In this document: positions 10,898-24,200 of the stretch, piece after piece
How the letters are laid out: every line of letters starts with the position of its first letter
How positions within the stretch are numbered: position 1 is the first letter of the stretch
Source of the DNA: Lonicera japonica
Lineage: Eukaryota; Streptophyta; Magnoliopsida; Dipsacales; Caprifoliaceae
Assembly: GCA_021464415.1 (NCBI GenBank)
Contig: CM038464.1
Coordinates: 53,619,328-53,683,327 of the forward strand
Direction: 5' to 3'
DNA length: 64,000 bases
The notes under the pieces: model-generated
What the model was told of the DNA's origin: nothing
The model's input: the letters and a program-made list of their open reading frames with translations, nothing else
Databases searched by the model: none
Position numbers and translations under genes: made by a program

Positions 10898-13800
10898 TTA
10901 AATTTTTTATCTTATTATTATTTTTTTATTATTTTACCGTGCTAGACGGGTATACTCTCATACATGTATAAATGGTTAAGTGCCACGTGGAGGTGGGCTT
11001 GTTGCGTACGCAAGGTGGAGGGGTAGAGAGTGCTATGTGTGCGTATTTTCATCCTTTTTTTGGGCCACTTACCCATTTTGTTAGAGGAGCCACGTAGCCA
11101 CACTATGGCCCACTTTTTGTCATTTTTTTTTGTACGTCACGTTTTTGGTTTATGTAGTGAGTAATGAGGAGATGCTGAGAGGTCGGTGATTATTAAAATA
11201 GTGGGTTTCGCCGATGGAAATGGCAGTCGACTTATGATGTTATATTATTATTATTACTACTATTTTGGAAGTAAGTATTTGAAGTCTTGAACATAACATA
11301 CATTAAATTTTTTATAATATTTATTTGTTGTTTAGTTCGTTTATTATTCTTCGATTTTTTTATTTGATTTATTTTGGTGTATATAACTTGGCATTTTTAA
11401 TTGTTGTTGCTTAAATGAGGTGAGCGAGATGGATAGTGTATAACATATTACCGAGAGTGATTATATATAAAGTTGGGTGGTGATTGTTGAATTTGTTGCA
11501 TTGACTTGTATTATTTTTAAGAATTTTATTGTTAATAAATATTATGTTGTAATGTTTTTTTTTTCTTTTGTGTTATATATTGTCCCCTTTCCAAACTTTA
11601 TGGCACAGATGAATTGAGATGGAGTAAGGTTTGACTAACGGATCGGATGCGGCTCTATTTAGTTTTCGTTTTTTGGATAGTAGAGAAGACATTGTTGTAT
11701 TTTAATTGGAAAAATTATTTATGTTATTTTATTTTATTTTTTGTCAATACAAGAAACTTAGACGAAAGCAACAACCAAAAAACACCACCTAAGCCACAAA
11801 CAAAGAAACAGCAAAAAACATAAAACTAGCCAATTCCTGAAGAAGGGGCATCCAGAGAAAGAAGCTTGGCTAGAGCTGGAGGCAAATTAGATTTTGATAG
11901 AGCAAATTATGTTGATATATGAAAATAGAGTTGGTTTCATTAATAAAACAATGAGCTGTGGTGACATTAACGATTTTTCTTCTATCTTCATTCTCATTGG
12001 AAGTACTTCTTATTTTGCATTTCATCAGTTTACTGATATAATTTATTTTTTATAACTATTTGTGTTACTAATTTGATGTTTTTTATTATTTTTATTTTTA
12101 CTCCGGATTTCAAAGAAATTAATTTTGTCGTTAATAATGAGTTAAGACCGAAGGACATTGGGTGGCCACTTTTTAATCTTTTCCTCAATCGGGTTCTATA
12201 TTTTCAAGCTTAATTTGCCCAGTTTTGTTACCCTTATTTTCTTTTCATTTTGTTAAAGATAATTTTAATTTTATATGTGTACCCCGTTTTCAACCCGAAA
12301 CATCTAGACTTGCCTTGAGCATAAAAATGCATTTTACTACCACTTCACCAAATACCATCAAATATGTTTACTTTGGTTTAAAAATTTATACATAATGCTA
12401 GAGATTACTAGTATCATATTATATATGCGCAGAGTGTTCCGGGATGCTAGTCTAATATTATTAATGGCATAAAATTGTCTGGATGAATCTTAATAACAAT
12501 GGGCTTGGCATAAGGTGTGTTACGTGACTTTGGAAGTGGATCCAGCTCAATCCATTTTAGGCCACCAGGAGAAATGGCTTAAGTCAAGTTTGGCTTCAAC
12601 TATAGAAAGAAAAAATCAACATTAAAATTGAATGTATGGACCCAGTACTAATCTCTTCGAATGTGGGAACATGCAGATTTTGTCATTCATGCCTAGCCAA
12701 GCTCATGTCCTAGTTGTTGTTCTTGTTGTTTTGTCTTCTTTTTTTTTTTCGCTCTATTTCTACACTATTATATAAAAAAAGGAGGAGGGATTTTACCGCC
12801 ATATTTAAATTTTTGATTTTCAACTTTTGCAACTAAGTAATCTAAGTGCGTACTTAACTAGTGGGTCATTTATTATTTTTGTCAAACTATTTTCATTAAA
12901 TTATATTCATGCGATGTGTGTGCAAGGTGATCTAGTATACCTGTATACAATATATGTTAGACTACCGTAATCTTCATCTTCAATCTAACTAGAAAACCTG
13001 AGCTCTTTTATTCGTATGGAACCCAAAAAGACTAGCTTCTTTTCTTCATATGAAAATCCCTTAAAATCAATCTTTAATTTCAGATTTCTCTAGTTTTTTA
13101 TTATTTCAAAAGACTGATTATTTTAGGTCCAAAGGCATCTTGATTGAATTTGTCTATGTTCAGCATTAACCTCGTTCAACTGCGCTTCAAAAAAAAATTC
13201 CAAATGCAAAAGAAAATTTTGGAGTGGGTGGTATGGGGAAACAAGTGGTGGTTTTGTGTATTTGTAAATTAGTGAAATGGAAGCGTTAATTCATTGGCTT
13301 GAATTGACTATTCCAAGTGTTGCAAGATAAGCATGTACTGTGTTGTGGGTACGAGAGAGACACAGAGAATATTGATGCTTCAGTTGGATAATTAATTGTA
13401 ATTGATAAATTTGACTGAATTTGTCATTTTGCATTCATCTTCTTAATCAAATTTTATACTCCTCTTTATCTATCATCATGTAATGTTTCTGTTCACTTGT
13501 TTGCTTACTCTTGTAAATTCATAAATTTTTTAAGAAAATGCATTTCTAGAAGGAGGGCTAAACTTGTGGAAAAATTAATTTATGTATAGAATTTTTTTTT
13601 TTTTTTTTGAGCAATGCATAGAAAGTTAAAAGGAAAATGTTTTTGTAATGGGTATGGTGATGAGGCAAAAATTTATACATTTTCTAAGCAAAGACGTAAA
13701 TTTTTCAAGGAAATTAAGTATGAATAAGAATATTTTAAAAAACGTAAAACTGTTTTTGATTAATCATTCATATCAAAGACAATTATATGGAGTTAGACAT

Positions 13801-14085
13801 AGAATTCTGTTGTCCTATCTAACTATGAACTACATAATTCGCTGACCAAAGAGATGAATAAGTAAGTGGTCACCATAATTCGCTGACCAAAGAGATGAAT
13901 AAGTAACTTTTGCTTCGCGTCACCCTCATAAGAGTCTCCTAACCGAACCAAACCGACCGAACCAAACCGAGAGAGCAGCTTTAGCTTTCTTTTGCGTCAC
14001 CAACCACGCGAACCATACCATATGCATCAACAACCACTTATATAAGAGGTGGACATATCCAACCACTCACAAAGGGTAGACAAAC
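10898..14085. other. Intergenic DNA, no gene
   Basis: Unique-looking AT-rich sequence. A 33-bp direct repeat (CATAATTCGCTGACCAAAGA at its start) occurs at about 13834 and 13874. The frame at 13648-13845 has no recognisable features. No paired TIRs were found. Confidence 0.4.
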
Positions 14086-14089
14086 TACT

Positions 14090-14210
14090 TTATTAAGTAC
14101 CATTTTATTAAGTTCGAATACTACATCCATGGGTTTCGAACATGTCACATCTCTAATATAAGACTAGAGAGGATGCCACTAGGCTACAAGGCCATTGGCA
14201 AAACAAAACG
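14090..14210 (-). mobile_element. tRNA-derived SINE
   Basis: On the minus strand a tRNA-like RNA polymerase III promoter is visible: an A-box-like TAGCCTAGTGG (complement of about 14176-14186) followed roughly 45 bp later by a B box, GTTCGAAACCC (complement of 14131-14141). Spacing and orientation fit a SINE head. The tail is not clearly defined and no TSD was identified. Confidence 0.55.
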
Positions 14211-14214
14211 TAAA

Positions 14215-15305
14215 ACTTATTATGGTAGAGAATAGGTTATTTGGATATATAACATTGCATAGTGAGTGCAATCCGGAGATTTTACACAAAAGTTAACGGT
14301 CAATTGGGTCAAAGGATGGAAAACATACAAAATGGGGGCCAAAGTTACAATATATAAAATTTTGGGCACCAACGTCAGTTAAGAAATCATTATTGGGGGC
14401 CAAAGGCCAAATAATCCAAACACTAAAATATCACATGTGAAATTTGGGAAGAATAATATACCCTACGGAATTATGGAAATGTGAAAGTAAATCTATCAAT
14501 GGATAAAATTTCAATTTGATTTCGACATATTTTTATCAGATATATATTTATAATTTTAATCCAATAATCTGATTACAATTTAAATCCGCTAATCCAATAA
14601 TTTAATTTAGCAAATACGGATTTAGATATGTATGATCCATTAACAATCTTATCCGATTTGATATTTTAATATGTATATATATTAAGTATATATATCATTT
14701 TGAGTGGAATTGTTGTCGGAAATTTAGAGCACTCATTTTGTTTTCAATTATCCAAACTAATGTTAAGCTATTTTTGATATGCGTTTTTTAGAATTATTAA
14801 TGTATTATTTAATTTAATATTTTCTTTACTCTATTATATTGTTTGTTATTGAAAGTTATTATCTATTTATTTTTTTATTGTTAAAAAATTAGGATCGGAC
14901 TATCGGATTGGATATCCACTAAGCTCACAAAATTAGATATGTTTGATTATTAACAATCCGTTAAATTGAATTTTTCCCCTTAATGGATCGAAATAGATTT
15001 AAGGTAATTCAGTCAAAATTTGATCCGTAAAAGTAATGCTTTTTTCAGCTTGAGATTAGGAAGTTTTGTTAGTGCATTCACTTAATTTTGTTAAAATCTT
15101 TTCTTTAAATTAGTTGTCCCATTCTTACTTCTATAAATTGAGAAATCTAAAAATTGGTGTCATAATTCATCATCATAGGGCACTTATGACTACACCCATG
15201 ACATGATAGAATATAACTACTTTTGGCAAGTGAATTTACTGATTTTTTTTTCTATTTCTCTGTTATTAGTGTTTTACTTACCCTATGTTTTACTTACCCT
15301 ATGTC
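14215..15305. other. Intergenic DNA, nothing recognised
   Basis: Low-complexity AT-rich sequence containing repeated ATCCGATT/AATCCGTT-style words but no definable element or gene. Confidence 0.4.
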
Positions 15306-15310
15306 AGGAT

Positions 15311-16495
15311 TAGGGGTGGAAAAATGCGCATAAATGCCAAAATGTATTGAAGTTTGGTAATGATACACTATTAATTAATATTGTATCGTACCGAATTATT
15401 TTAACACAATATTAGCACTCAAAATTATTACAGACGGTATACCGTAACATACCGAAATATTGGTATTGCCACGATATACCATACCATATCAATACCAATT
15501 GTGCCATTATACCAAATACTTAAAATAATTCCAAATTACCAATACTCTACAACTAGACCAATAATACCAAATTACTAATACCCCACAACCGATCATCTCT
15601 CACTTTCTTCCCATGGGGAATATATTACTCACCCTTTTCATCTTTATTAATTTGGTCAATTGCACTTCCTTGACGATGTTAATAGAAATTTATTTTTTCG
15701 TTTATGGTTTGTTTTAATACTACTTAGTTCAATTTAAAATATATATATATATATATATATTCATGTAAATTAAATCATTTGTTTTACATTTTTATGTGGT
15801 TAGTTTGCATTAAACATGCAGTCCAAGACGACCTAAGTTTTAATAATTCACTCGTGTGATGTTTACAAGTCATTTTTTGTCATTTATTCGTGTTTAATTC
15901 ATTCCGAATTTATTATAACTTATAAATGCTTGAATTTTTGTCGTGTCATCTTATTTTATGTTAAAAATTTGTACTTCATTCTCTTTAATTAAGAGTGACT
16001 TTCTTGTGTTTTAATCAATAGTGCGCACTGTGTGTATTAAAATCTTCGAAAGTTTAAAACACGGAGTATTACATTGATTTTTTCAGTAACTGGTATTATG
16101 AGGTGGGGTGATAGCTATATGCCACACTGCCCATTGTGTGAGTGTGTTATGTATACTTTGGTTTATTAGGTGTACAGATCAACATATGAAGGGATGAAAA
16201 TTGGAACAACATATGAATGGATGAAAATTAGACATAAGATAATCAATCTTTCTATCTGGGAGCATTTCCATATGGTTTGTGATTTTAAATTTCGCAAAAC
16301 TTGGTACCATTGTAACTGCTTGTTGTTGCCACTATCCACCACTTTTTTTTAAGGATTGATTTTTTTGGTAATGTACCATACCATGCTGTGCCGATATTTT
16401 GGTATGGCAATGGTAATAGATTTTGGCATACCAAATTTTTGATACGATATACAAAACACTCGGTATGGTATGATATTGTATCAAATCCACCCCTA
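15311..16495. mobile_element. Probable hAT-like non-autonomous element
   Basis: The ends are TAGGGGTGGAAAAATG and, on the complementary strand of the right end, TAGGGGTGGATTTGATACAA, a convincing hAT-type inverted terminus. Sub-terminal regions (15345-15560 and 16365-16480) carry GGTATGGTAT/ATACCATACC motifs in both orientations. No coding region is left. The 8-bp flanks (GTCAGGAT and GTTCAAAT) agree at only four positions, so a TSD is not supported. Confidence 0.5.
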
Positions 16496-16499
16496 GTTC

Positions 16500-17010
16500 A
16501 AATGAATTAATTCTAAAATCCATCGAAATTATAAAATTTCTTTAATTGCAATTTTCCACGTTTAGACGTTTTACATGTAATATTAAAAAAATGACATCAA
16601 TTACAATATCATTTATTGTAAGTCAAAATTTGAATAATAACACCTCATAACACGAAATTAATTTTAAGTTGATATTTTTAAAAGCCAAAATCTAGCACAT
16701 TTACTGCGAATAAAAATTCAAACGATGGATTTTAACTTTTCCGTGCTCTAAATCCAGACTTTTACTCAAATTCTAAGTTTGTTGTCTTCATCCAAACGTA
16801 GATTTAAGAAATTTATGTTCTAATGCAAAGAAAGGGAAATACTAAATATCTTAAATCAACTTTTACTGACTTTTAGAATAGAGCTATAATTACGCCCCAT
16901 TACCCTAACCATGAGCTAGGAGTTCATAATGGACCGCGGAGTCGGATTTGGCTAGTACTCTATTCAACTTAAAGATTGAACACAAAGGAGTAAAAGATTA
17001 TTGAAATATC
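16500..17010. other. Intergenic DNA, nothing recognised
   Basis: AT-rich DNA between two elements; no coding signal, TIR or RNA gene seen. Confidence 0.4.
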
Positions 17011-17013
17011 TAA

Positions 17014-17445
17014 GGCTGTATTGGATGTGCATGATAAGAGGATTAGATAAGATAAATTATCCTATCCCATGATTGGTATTCATCGAGATTGAATATCAGA
17101 GCAAATTATTTATCCCGCTAAACCTATTTATTCCTACCAAGAGAGGGATTAACAAATCTCACCTAAAAAGTGGGATGATTTTATCCTTATCCGGATAGGA
17201 TTAAATAAGCATATCCAACTCTCTAATCCGATACGTCAATATAGTCGGATAGGATTAATCATATCCGGACGAGATAAAAACAATTCCAACCATTTAGGTG
17301 GGATTTGTTAATCCCTCTCTCAGTGAGATAAGAAAATTAAGTGGAATAAATAATCTGCCTCAATATCTAATCTCAACGAACAACAAATATGGAATAAGAT
17401 AAAGTTATTATATTCTGCCATTTATCCTGCGCGTCAAACACAGCC
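17014..17445. mobile_element. Tourist-like MITE with TAA target duplication
   Basis: This 432-bp element starts GGCTGTATTGGATGTGC and ends GCGTCAAACACAGCC, and is flanked by TAA on both sides (17011-17013 and 17446-17448). Its interior is a long imperfect palindrome (GGGATTAACAAATCTCACCT against AGGTGGGATTTGTTAATCCC). The 3-bp TAA site is characteristic of PIF/Harbinger-mobilised MITEs. Relatives are at 33488-33715 (partial) and 59061-59954. Confidence 0.8.
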
Positions 17446-17448
17446 TAA

Positions 17449-18253
17449 TAGTTTTGCATCTCGTAGGTAATTCCTAAAAAAAAAAACTAAATGAGAATTA
17501 ACTATCTATAACAAAGGGTTACGTTGAATGATTATCAAAAGTGGAGATATATCTAATTCAGTATTAAAATAAGGGGCGAAGTCAAAATAGAATGTCTTAA
17601 TCTCCTTTTTTATAACTACACGTGAAAGTGAAATAAGAACTTGAGCTAAGGCCATTTAGCAACTCACGGTTTGTTAAGACCATTCAACAGCATAGCAACT
17701 TCCAGCGGCTTTGAAGCCATAAGACCCAAAGGAACCACCGATAATAGAAGAGAAAAGGGTGGAAACCAAAAAAATAAAAAACTAGCACCGGTACGGTTTG
17801 CAGGCACTTCAAGTTATGTACTCGCCGGGTGTCAGAATTTCAGACGCTAAATTTGTTCGATTTGTCCATAGTTCGCATGTAGGCTAAACTTGTGTAATGC
17901 ATTGATGAATATAATTAGCAATGCTCTTTTTCTAAGAGAATAAACAAGAAGCTCCAGGCAAATATCAATTGTTCCTTAGAAAGAGTTGAAACTATCAATG
18001 TTCGAACAGTGAAAGGTAGATAGTGAATAGTGATATCATGCACGTTACAACTCTTATCTAGAATTTTTGTCATTTTTTGGGGCTAATGTGCATGTAGAGA
18101 TACATGACATGTACTCTCAAAAACATATTCAACATTAGTACGTTTCCCTAACAACATTGTGATTTAATTATTACATTCCATTTCGCAACTATATAGACAT
18201 TAGTATTTGTCTTCGGTCTTCCCTTAAATTTCAATTAAAAGTTCCATTCCCTC
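17449..18253. other. Region downstream of the MADS-box gene
   Basis: This should contain the 3' untranslated region of the minus-strand MADS-box gene, whose stop codon is at 18254-18256. I did not find a clear AATAAA on the minus strand, so the polyadenylation site is not placed. No other coding segment is visible. Confidence 0.4.
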
Positions 18254-21200
18254 TCAACCTGAGTAGGGTAACCTGCAACAACACATGGGCCAAAACTAAG
18301 TCCACTAAAAGGTACCACAAAAACAAAATCCACTTCTTGCAAGTTCAAGTGCTGGCTGGTGCTTCCTCAACAGTAAGCATAGGCTGTGTTTGGTAGAAAG
18401 TGGTGAGTTTCTACTCCCCAGAGTGCGCACACACGAACACATAAATACTAGAAGTTATAGAACACTATATGCATGTGCAATTTTATAGACAGTAATTCTA
18501 CTAATTCCTATAAATGTGTACATTTGTAAATCCTGCAATGGAGTTTGATTGAGTGTTTACCGTGCATGTGTTCATACTTCATACTAGAGGTTGTGGGTTC
18601 AAATTTCAAATCACATTGTAAGCTGTATTTATTAATCTGATTCAACAACGGCTAATTCTGTAATTTCAAGTGCTCACCAATAGTAACCACCATATCCCTC
18701 CCACGCTTAATATAATAGATGGATAGATCAAGAAGAGGAGAGGAGTGGTTTCTAATGACGACATTTTGTCAGTTGATGCATTGGGATTTAATTAGCGATG
18801 GATAGCTACAGCCTGTTTGATTTAGAACCTCTTGTAGAAATTCCCTTTCTTTTCTTTTGTGGATCAGTTAAAGAAGGCGAAACATATAATTATCTTTAAT
18901 GAAAACACTGAAAAATTAAGTGATAAACTCACCCCAACTTGAGGGAAGTATCAGAGCTTTCATAGTCTTGTGGAGGGCCAGCTGAGTTACAGACATTGGT
19001 AACTGACTCTGATGACTGTCCTTCCTCGCACAACATGTTCTCTGAATCAGCTGGGATTTCTTTTTGATCATTAGATTTCTCCTCCGCCTTCATTCAACAC
19101 AATCAAGTTGCCATTAGCATATATATTCAAAGCAAAAGGATAACAATTTCATTATATATATTTAAATAGAGAGAGTATTGGGAATAAGTACTTGCTGTCT
19201 TAAGCGCTCATTCTCTTCCAATAGTTCTATGCCCTGCATGTTTTGTTAAGTAACTTAAGTTTAAGGGGAATTAATGATAACAATAGGACAAACATCATAG
19301 CTAGAAGGGAGAGAAATTTTGAATAGAAAATCACAAGAATCTAATTAACTCAGTGTAAAATAAAATTTGGGAAGAATAAGCCTTACTTGAACTATATAGC
19401 TTGTTTTCATTTTTTTTCCCTTAAAACTGTAAAGCGAACGAAAAATCCCTTTTATTTAATTTTCAGCCTGGAGATTGCATTGCATATTAAAGGTACCACC
19501 CCTGATCGCACTCGGGACCCAAATTCTTCAATAGGACTAAACATATGTTTTTTTTTTTTTAAATATTAAGGGAGGTCTACTTAACCTTACAAACAAAGGG
19601 AAAAAAAAAAACCCTACCCCCATGAGTTAAACCCTTGACCACAAGGCAAGGGTGGAGGTTGACATAATTTAGTAAAGTTTTGTTTTGTTTCTGACCTTTT
19701 GTTGAAGTTGATTAATCTCAGACATAATTCTTTCACCCTGAAAAACAAAACAAAATTGAATTAAGAATCAAATCAAACTAAATACTTGTTGGGTTCGAGC
19801 TTTTGCACATATATGGAATCGTAAATTGGTAAAATGCACATGTTAATCCACTGAAGTGGTTGAGATTAACAATTTCTTTTCCAAGAAAAAAAACAAAATC
19901 CCAAGCCAAACCTGCACTAGATGACATATACACACCTTTTGCTTAATTACACGGCCCAAACCGGCTTCAAGTGACCTCTCTAGCTGCTGCAGTTCTTCAA
20001 TATCCAACCCTTGGAGCTCTTCTCCCCTCATCTGCCTATTTTTTTAAAAGGATCGCACTTATAATCCAATCAATATACGCAATAATACTACAAAAATCAC
20101 GCAGGTACAAAAATTATGAGTGTATTTATATATACCTCAGTTGATGGCTTTTCTCCGCAATTTCCTTGCTTAGTCTGGAGTTGATGCTGTTCTCTACTAG
20201 CTTCATTGCAATTCTCTCGTTCTTTTAGTAAACATTGGAAAGCCAATTCCCTTTCACAGCCTTACATAAATTGACGCTATATTTGGGAGTTTAAGAGTCG
20301 AAATAAAAGATAAAGGGAAAGGAAGTGTATCCCTTTTAATGTTTTCCGAGTTCAAAAAGGAAATAAAAGAAGAGAAAATGTAGTTTCTTTCGCGTTTTGG
20401 ATTTAGAAAATAAGAGAGGAATTGATAGAAGAAATGGTTCTAATGAAAAATATTTCTAGCACTTTCTACTCAAAAGTTAAATTCCATGGGAAAAAAAATA
20501 TTTCCTTTATCTTCTTTTCTTCTCAACTCGCAAACAAAAAGAAAGTAACTCTCTTCAGTCCTAAGCACCCAAACTGAAGGGGGAAAAAAGTCATCATCCT
20601 TTCTCCTCCTCTTCTTTTTTTGTCTAAGATTTCTATGTACTCTCTTCATTTATGGTCGCTAAGTAAGAGATCAATTGGGGAATATGGGAAACAGGTTTGA
20701 ATGGCGAAACAAAAAAAAAACTTTTAAACTAACAAGAAGCATATATAAATACCTGTAGCTCAAGACATGGCTGTTCAAGTTTCTCAAGATTCTTTGAGTG
20801 CAAGTTATGCCTTTCGAGTATTCCCTTCATACTGCAGATTAATCGGGAAGAGTCACAAAGGGGAAGATGATGGATTAAGATTGCAATATCAAATCCAGTT
20901 TCATTTTTAATTATTATTGTCTTTGTTATATATCTCCTCCAGAGTTCAAGAAGAGCATGGTAGCATGAATTCTACAGTCCTATATCACAGTTCCTAAATG
21001 ACTGGATAACATATGAGCCATTGTCACCAATTTCATAATGTTGCTCCCTCCCCACCATCTCCCAAATAAGAGTTCATGTTCAATTTTGACACATTATATA
21101 TACTAATTTCAACAAATTAGTGATCAAGAACAAATTTTACTTACCTTCATGAAATTTTGTTCATTGATATTTAGAAAGTGAAGGCTTAGTTTGGTATTGA

Positions 21201-24200
21201 GGGAATAGAATTTAAGAGGTTATACTGTGATGTGATTTCCAGATTAGGCAAATGAAGAAGCTTCAAAGCCGTACACAGACTAGCATCGATGTAGAAGGCA
21301 AATACCGAAAATGATTTAAGTGTTAGGGTGTACTTGATTGAGTTAAGATGGAAAAAGATTTATGTTCCATGGAAATTTTTACATAAAACCTTTATCCCAA
21401 GGTAAACAAAAAATTGTTTTTCTAAAGAATGTCTCAATTATTTTATACACAATATAATGTGTAACACCCTGTGTTGTATTAGTGTAAATTATGTTTGGTT
21501 CAGAGTGTTTGTGGGAAAATGGTTGTTAAACGGTTTCAGTTCATTTTAGATCAATTTTTGTAGTTTTGGGTGTAACAGGCGCCTACTGTGGAGAACAGAT
21601 GACTGTTTGAGATGATTCTGAATTTATTATTGCCTCGATGTTAGAGAAGCGCCTGTTGAGGGCAAACAAGCGCCTGTTGTCGGCCTAACAAACACTTGTT
21701 GGGGCCAACAGGCGACTGTTGTTGAGTCGATTGCACAATTTTTAAAGGCTTCCAGAGCCTTCTTTCACCCATTTTCCACCATTTTTACAGAGCAAAACAG
21801 AGTTGAGCTTCTTCTTCTTTCTCTCTCTAGATTTCACGTTTATTTACCATCTGAAATTCTATTCGGCTTTAGGAAAAATTGTTCTACACGACGTGAAGAT
21901 CGTAGTGACGTGAGAATTTTGGGATTTCACCGAATGAGATTTCGATTTTCATCTACTTCTCTTCTCTTTAGCTTAATGATTTGAGGTAGGAGTTTAACTA
22001 TTTTAAAAACTCAATAATACGATTTTATTGTATAATAATCATCAAGTTTTAATTTGTAATTGTTTCAAGAGTTTCAACGTGATGAAGATAATGGTGTTTT
22101 ATAATTTAAAAAGTCATGAGCATGTAATTTGAAGTAAGATATGCCATTTATACTTGATATACATGTGTTATTTGATACACATGAATATCCCTTGGATGTT
22201 TAGATGTTGTATATTGATGAAATTGATTAATTGACGAATTTTATACATCAAGAGACATTTATAGAGACTCGTTGTAGTTACATGGCATAAGTTATTTCAA
22301 ATGTTCATTTGTTAGCATGTTATGCATATTGTGCATCATTATTGTGTCAACAGGATTCTTGAAAATCTTTCGGCAAGCTCGGAATATTCTTATGGCCTAT
22401 CATGTAGCATATATCCCGTATTTATGATGCCAAAGCTTCTTATGTTTGTTGTGTCATTCTAGGATATGATATAATCATGTGATGGATCCGATTATGATTC
22501 TATTGTACCCCTTCGATGATGAAGGGAATGGGTATTTATTGGTGCTTGCCGATGTAAAAATAAGTGAAGTCTAGTATCCTTGGGTTGAAAATCCCTAAAC
22601 CTCCGGAAGGCAGCAAAGCATTACTTGTCTAGAACCAGTGGTGGGTTTGCCCGGAAATCTAGATAACGACAATGCACATGTGTTATATTGATATGATATT
22701 GATGGACGTGTGGTCCAATTCTATTATGATATGATGATGATCTTTCCTGGGTCGGAAGATGTTCTATTGTTATCATGTTCGGATGATTCTATAGAACGGT
22801 TAAGCCTATTCTTATTCTTATGATTATGATTCGGTTCGACCTTGGTATCCTCTTGGCAGTATGGTATAATGGTTGACACATGAGAAGTAACCTGCATATA
22901 TATATGCATGCATTGGTTTATAAACTGACGATTTCTGAATCAATCTATTATTTGTAGTTTGAATGGTATAAAACTAATATTATGTTTGAAACATGATATT
23001 CCATGTGTATCCCCCTTTACTTAGCTGTGAGCTCACCCTATTTTTATGAAATTATTCAAGTATCCAGAAGAAGGATGAGACTAAGGAAGCGACTGGATCG
23101 GGAACGAGGTAAAGGCCTTTGATACCGACTCATTTTTGTTATACATATGTGTATATAGCAAGTCACAGCTCGCCTAAGTTACTGAACATGTTGGACTACA
23201 CGTTGTTATGGTTTTGTATTGCCTTTTGAATATATGTAAGTGTGTATATGTGAGTTACACTCCTGTTTTATATTATCGCCCACAGCATGAGTATCATGTT
23301 TGCTTGTTCCATGTTATGTGATGTTCTCGTATTTATTATTTCAATATTTACATTTAACCTACTTTAACTAGTCTAAGGTGGGTTAGTGACGCCCCATGTG
23401 TTAATTACGGGTGTTATCCCATTAATTACGGCGGGAGTGCCACATAATGAATGCTTGAATATATAGATATACAATATTCTTGCATTTCTTAAGGTTCAAC
23501 AAATTTTTAATAACAAAATTTTACCACAAATAATGAATTGTAGGCAGGGTTTGAATCCCACCCAGAAAAGTTTAAAATACCTTTATGATTGGTATGGTTC
23601 GTTCTTTTGATCATCCCTAGAATCGTAAATTCCCATTCATTCAAGATTCCAACCTTTATAATTTTTAATAAGTAAATAAAAATTCACAGGACAGGAGATT
23701 TCCCCGCCTTCATAATTTTTTATTTTTTTTGACGAAATTAATCCTATTTTTAACAAGTAATTAAAAAAAATTCAATTGCACTATAATACAACAATAATTC
23801 CACATATAATAATATGGCATCAAATTTCAATCATAATATTTTTACGTTTAATAGTATATTTGTAAGTTATTGTCAATACAAGAAAAATAGAGTTTTAATT
23901 TAACCAAAAATTAGAATCTCAAATTCCAAAAAAGGCTTTCGTGGAATATAAAACACTAGTTTTGGACTTAATAGTGCTTCTTACATATTGTCCACCAAAA
24001 GAATTTGATGATAACAGATTCAAACCTAAGTAAAATATTTGATCATTACCAACTCAACCAACCTCAACTAGCTATTACAACTATTATCAAAATAATTATA
24101 AATTATGTTTCTTAATAAACTACACTCTATCCCTTTACCAGTAAAATATCGCGTATTAAATGTTAAGCAATATCATTAAAATGTCTATTTATACGGAAAA

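Noticed and set aside
15303..16503. 8-bp TSD for the hAT-like element at 15311-16495
   Set aside because: GTCAGGAT and GTTCAAAT match at only four of eight positions.
19843..20031. 62-codon frame as a separate small gene
   Set aside because: It is the K-domain exon (20035-19936) of the MADS-box gene plus read-through into intron 4.
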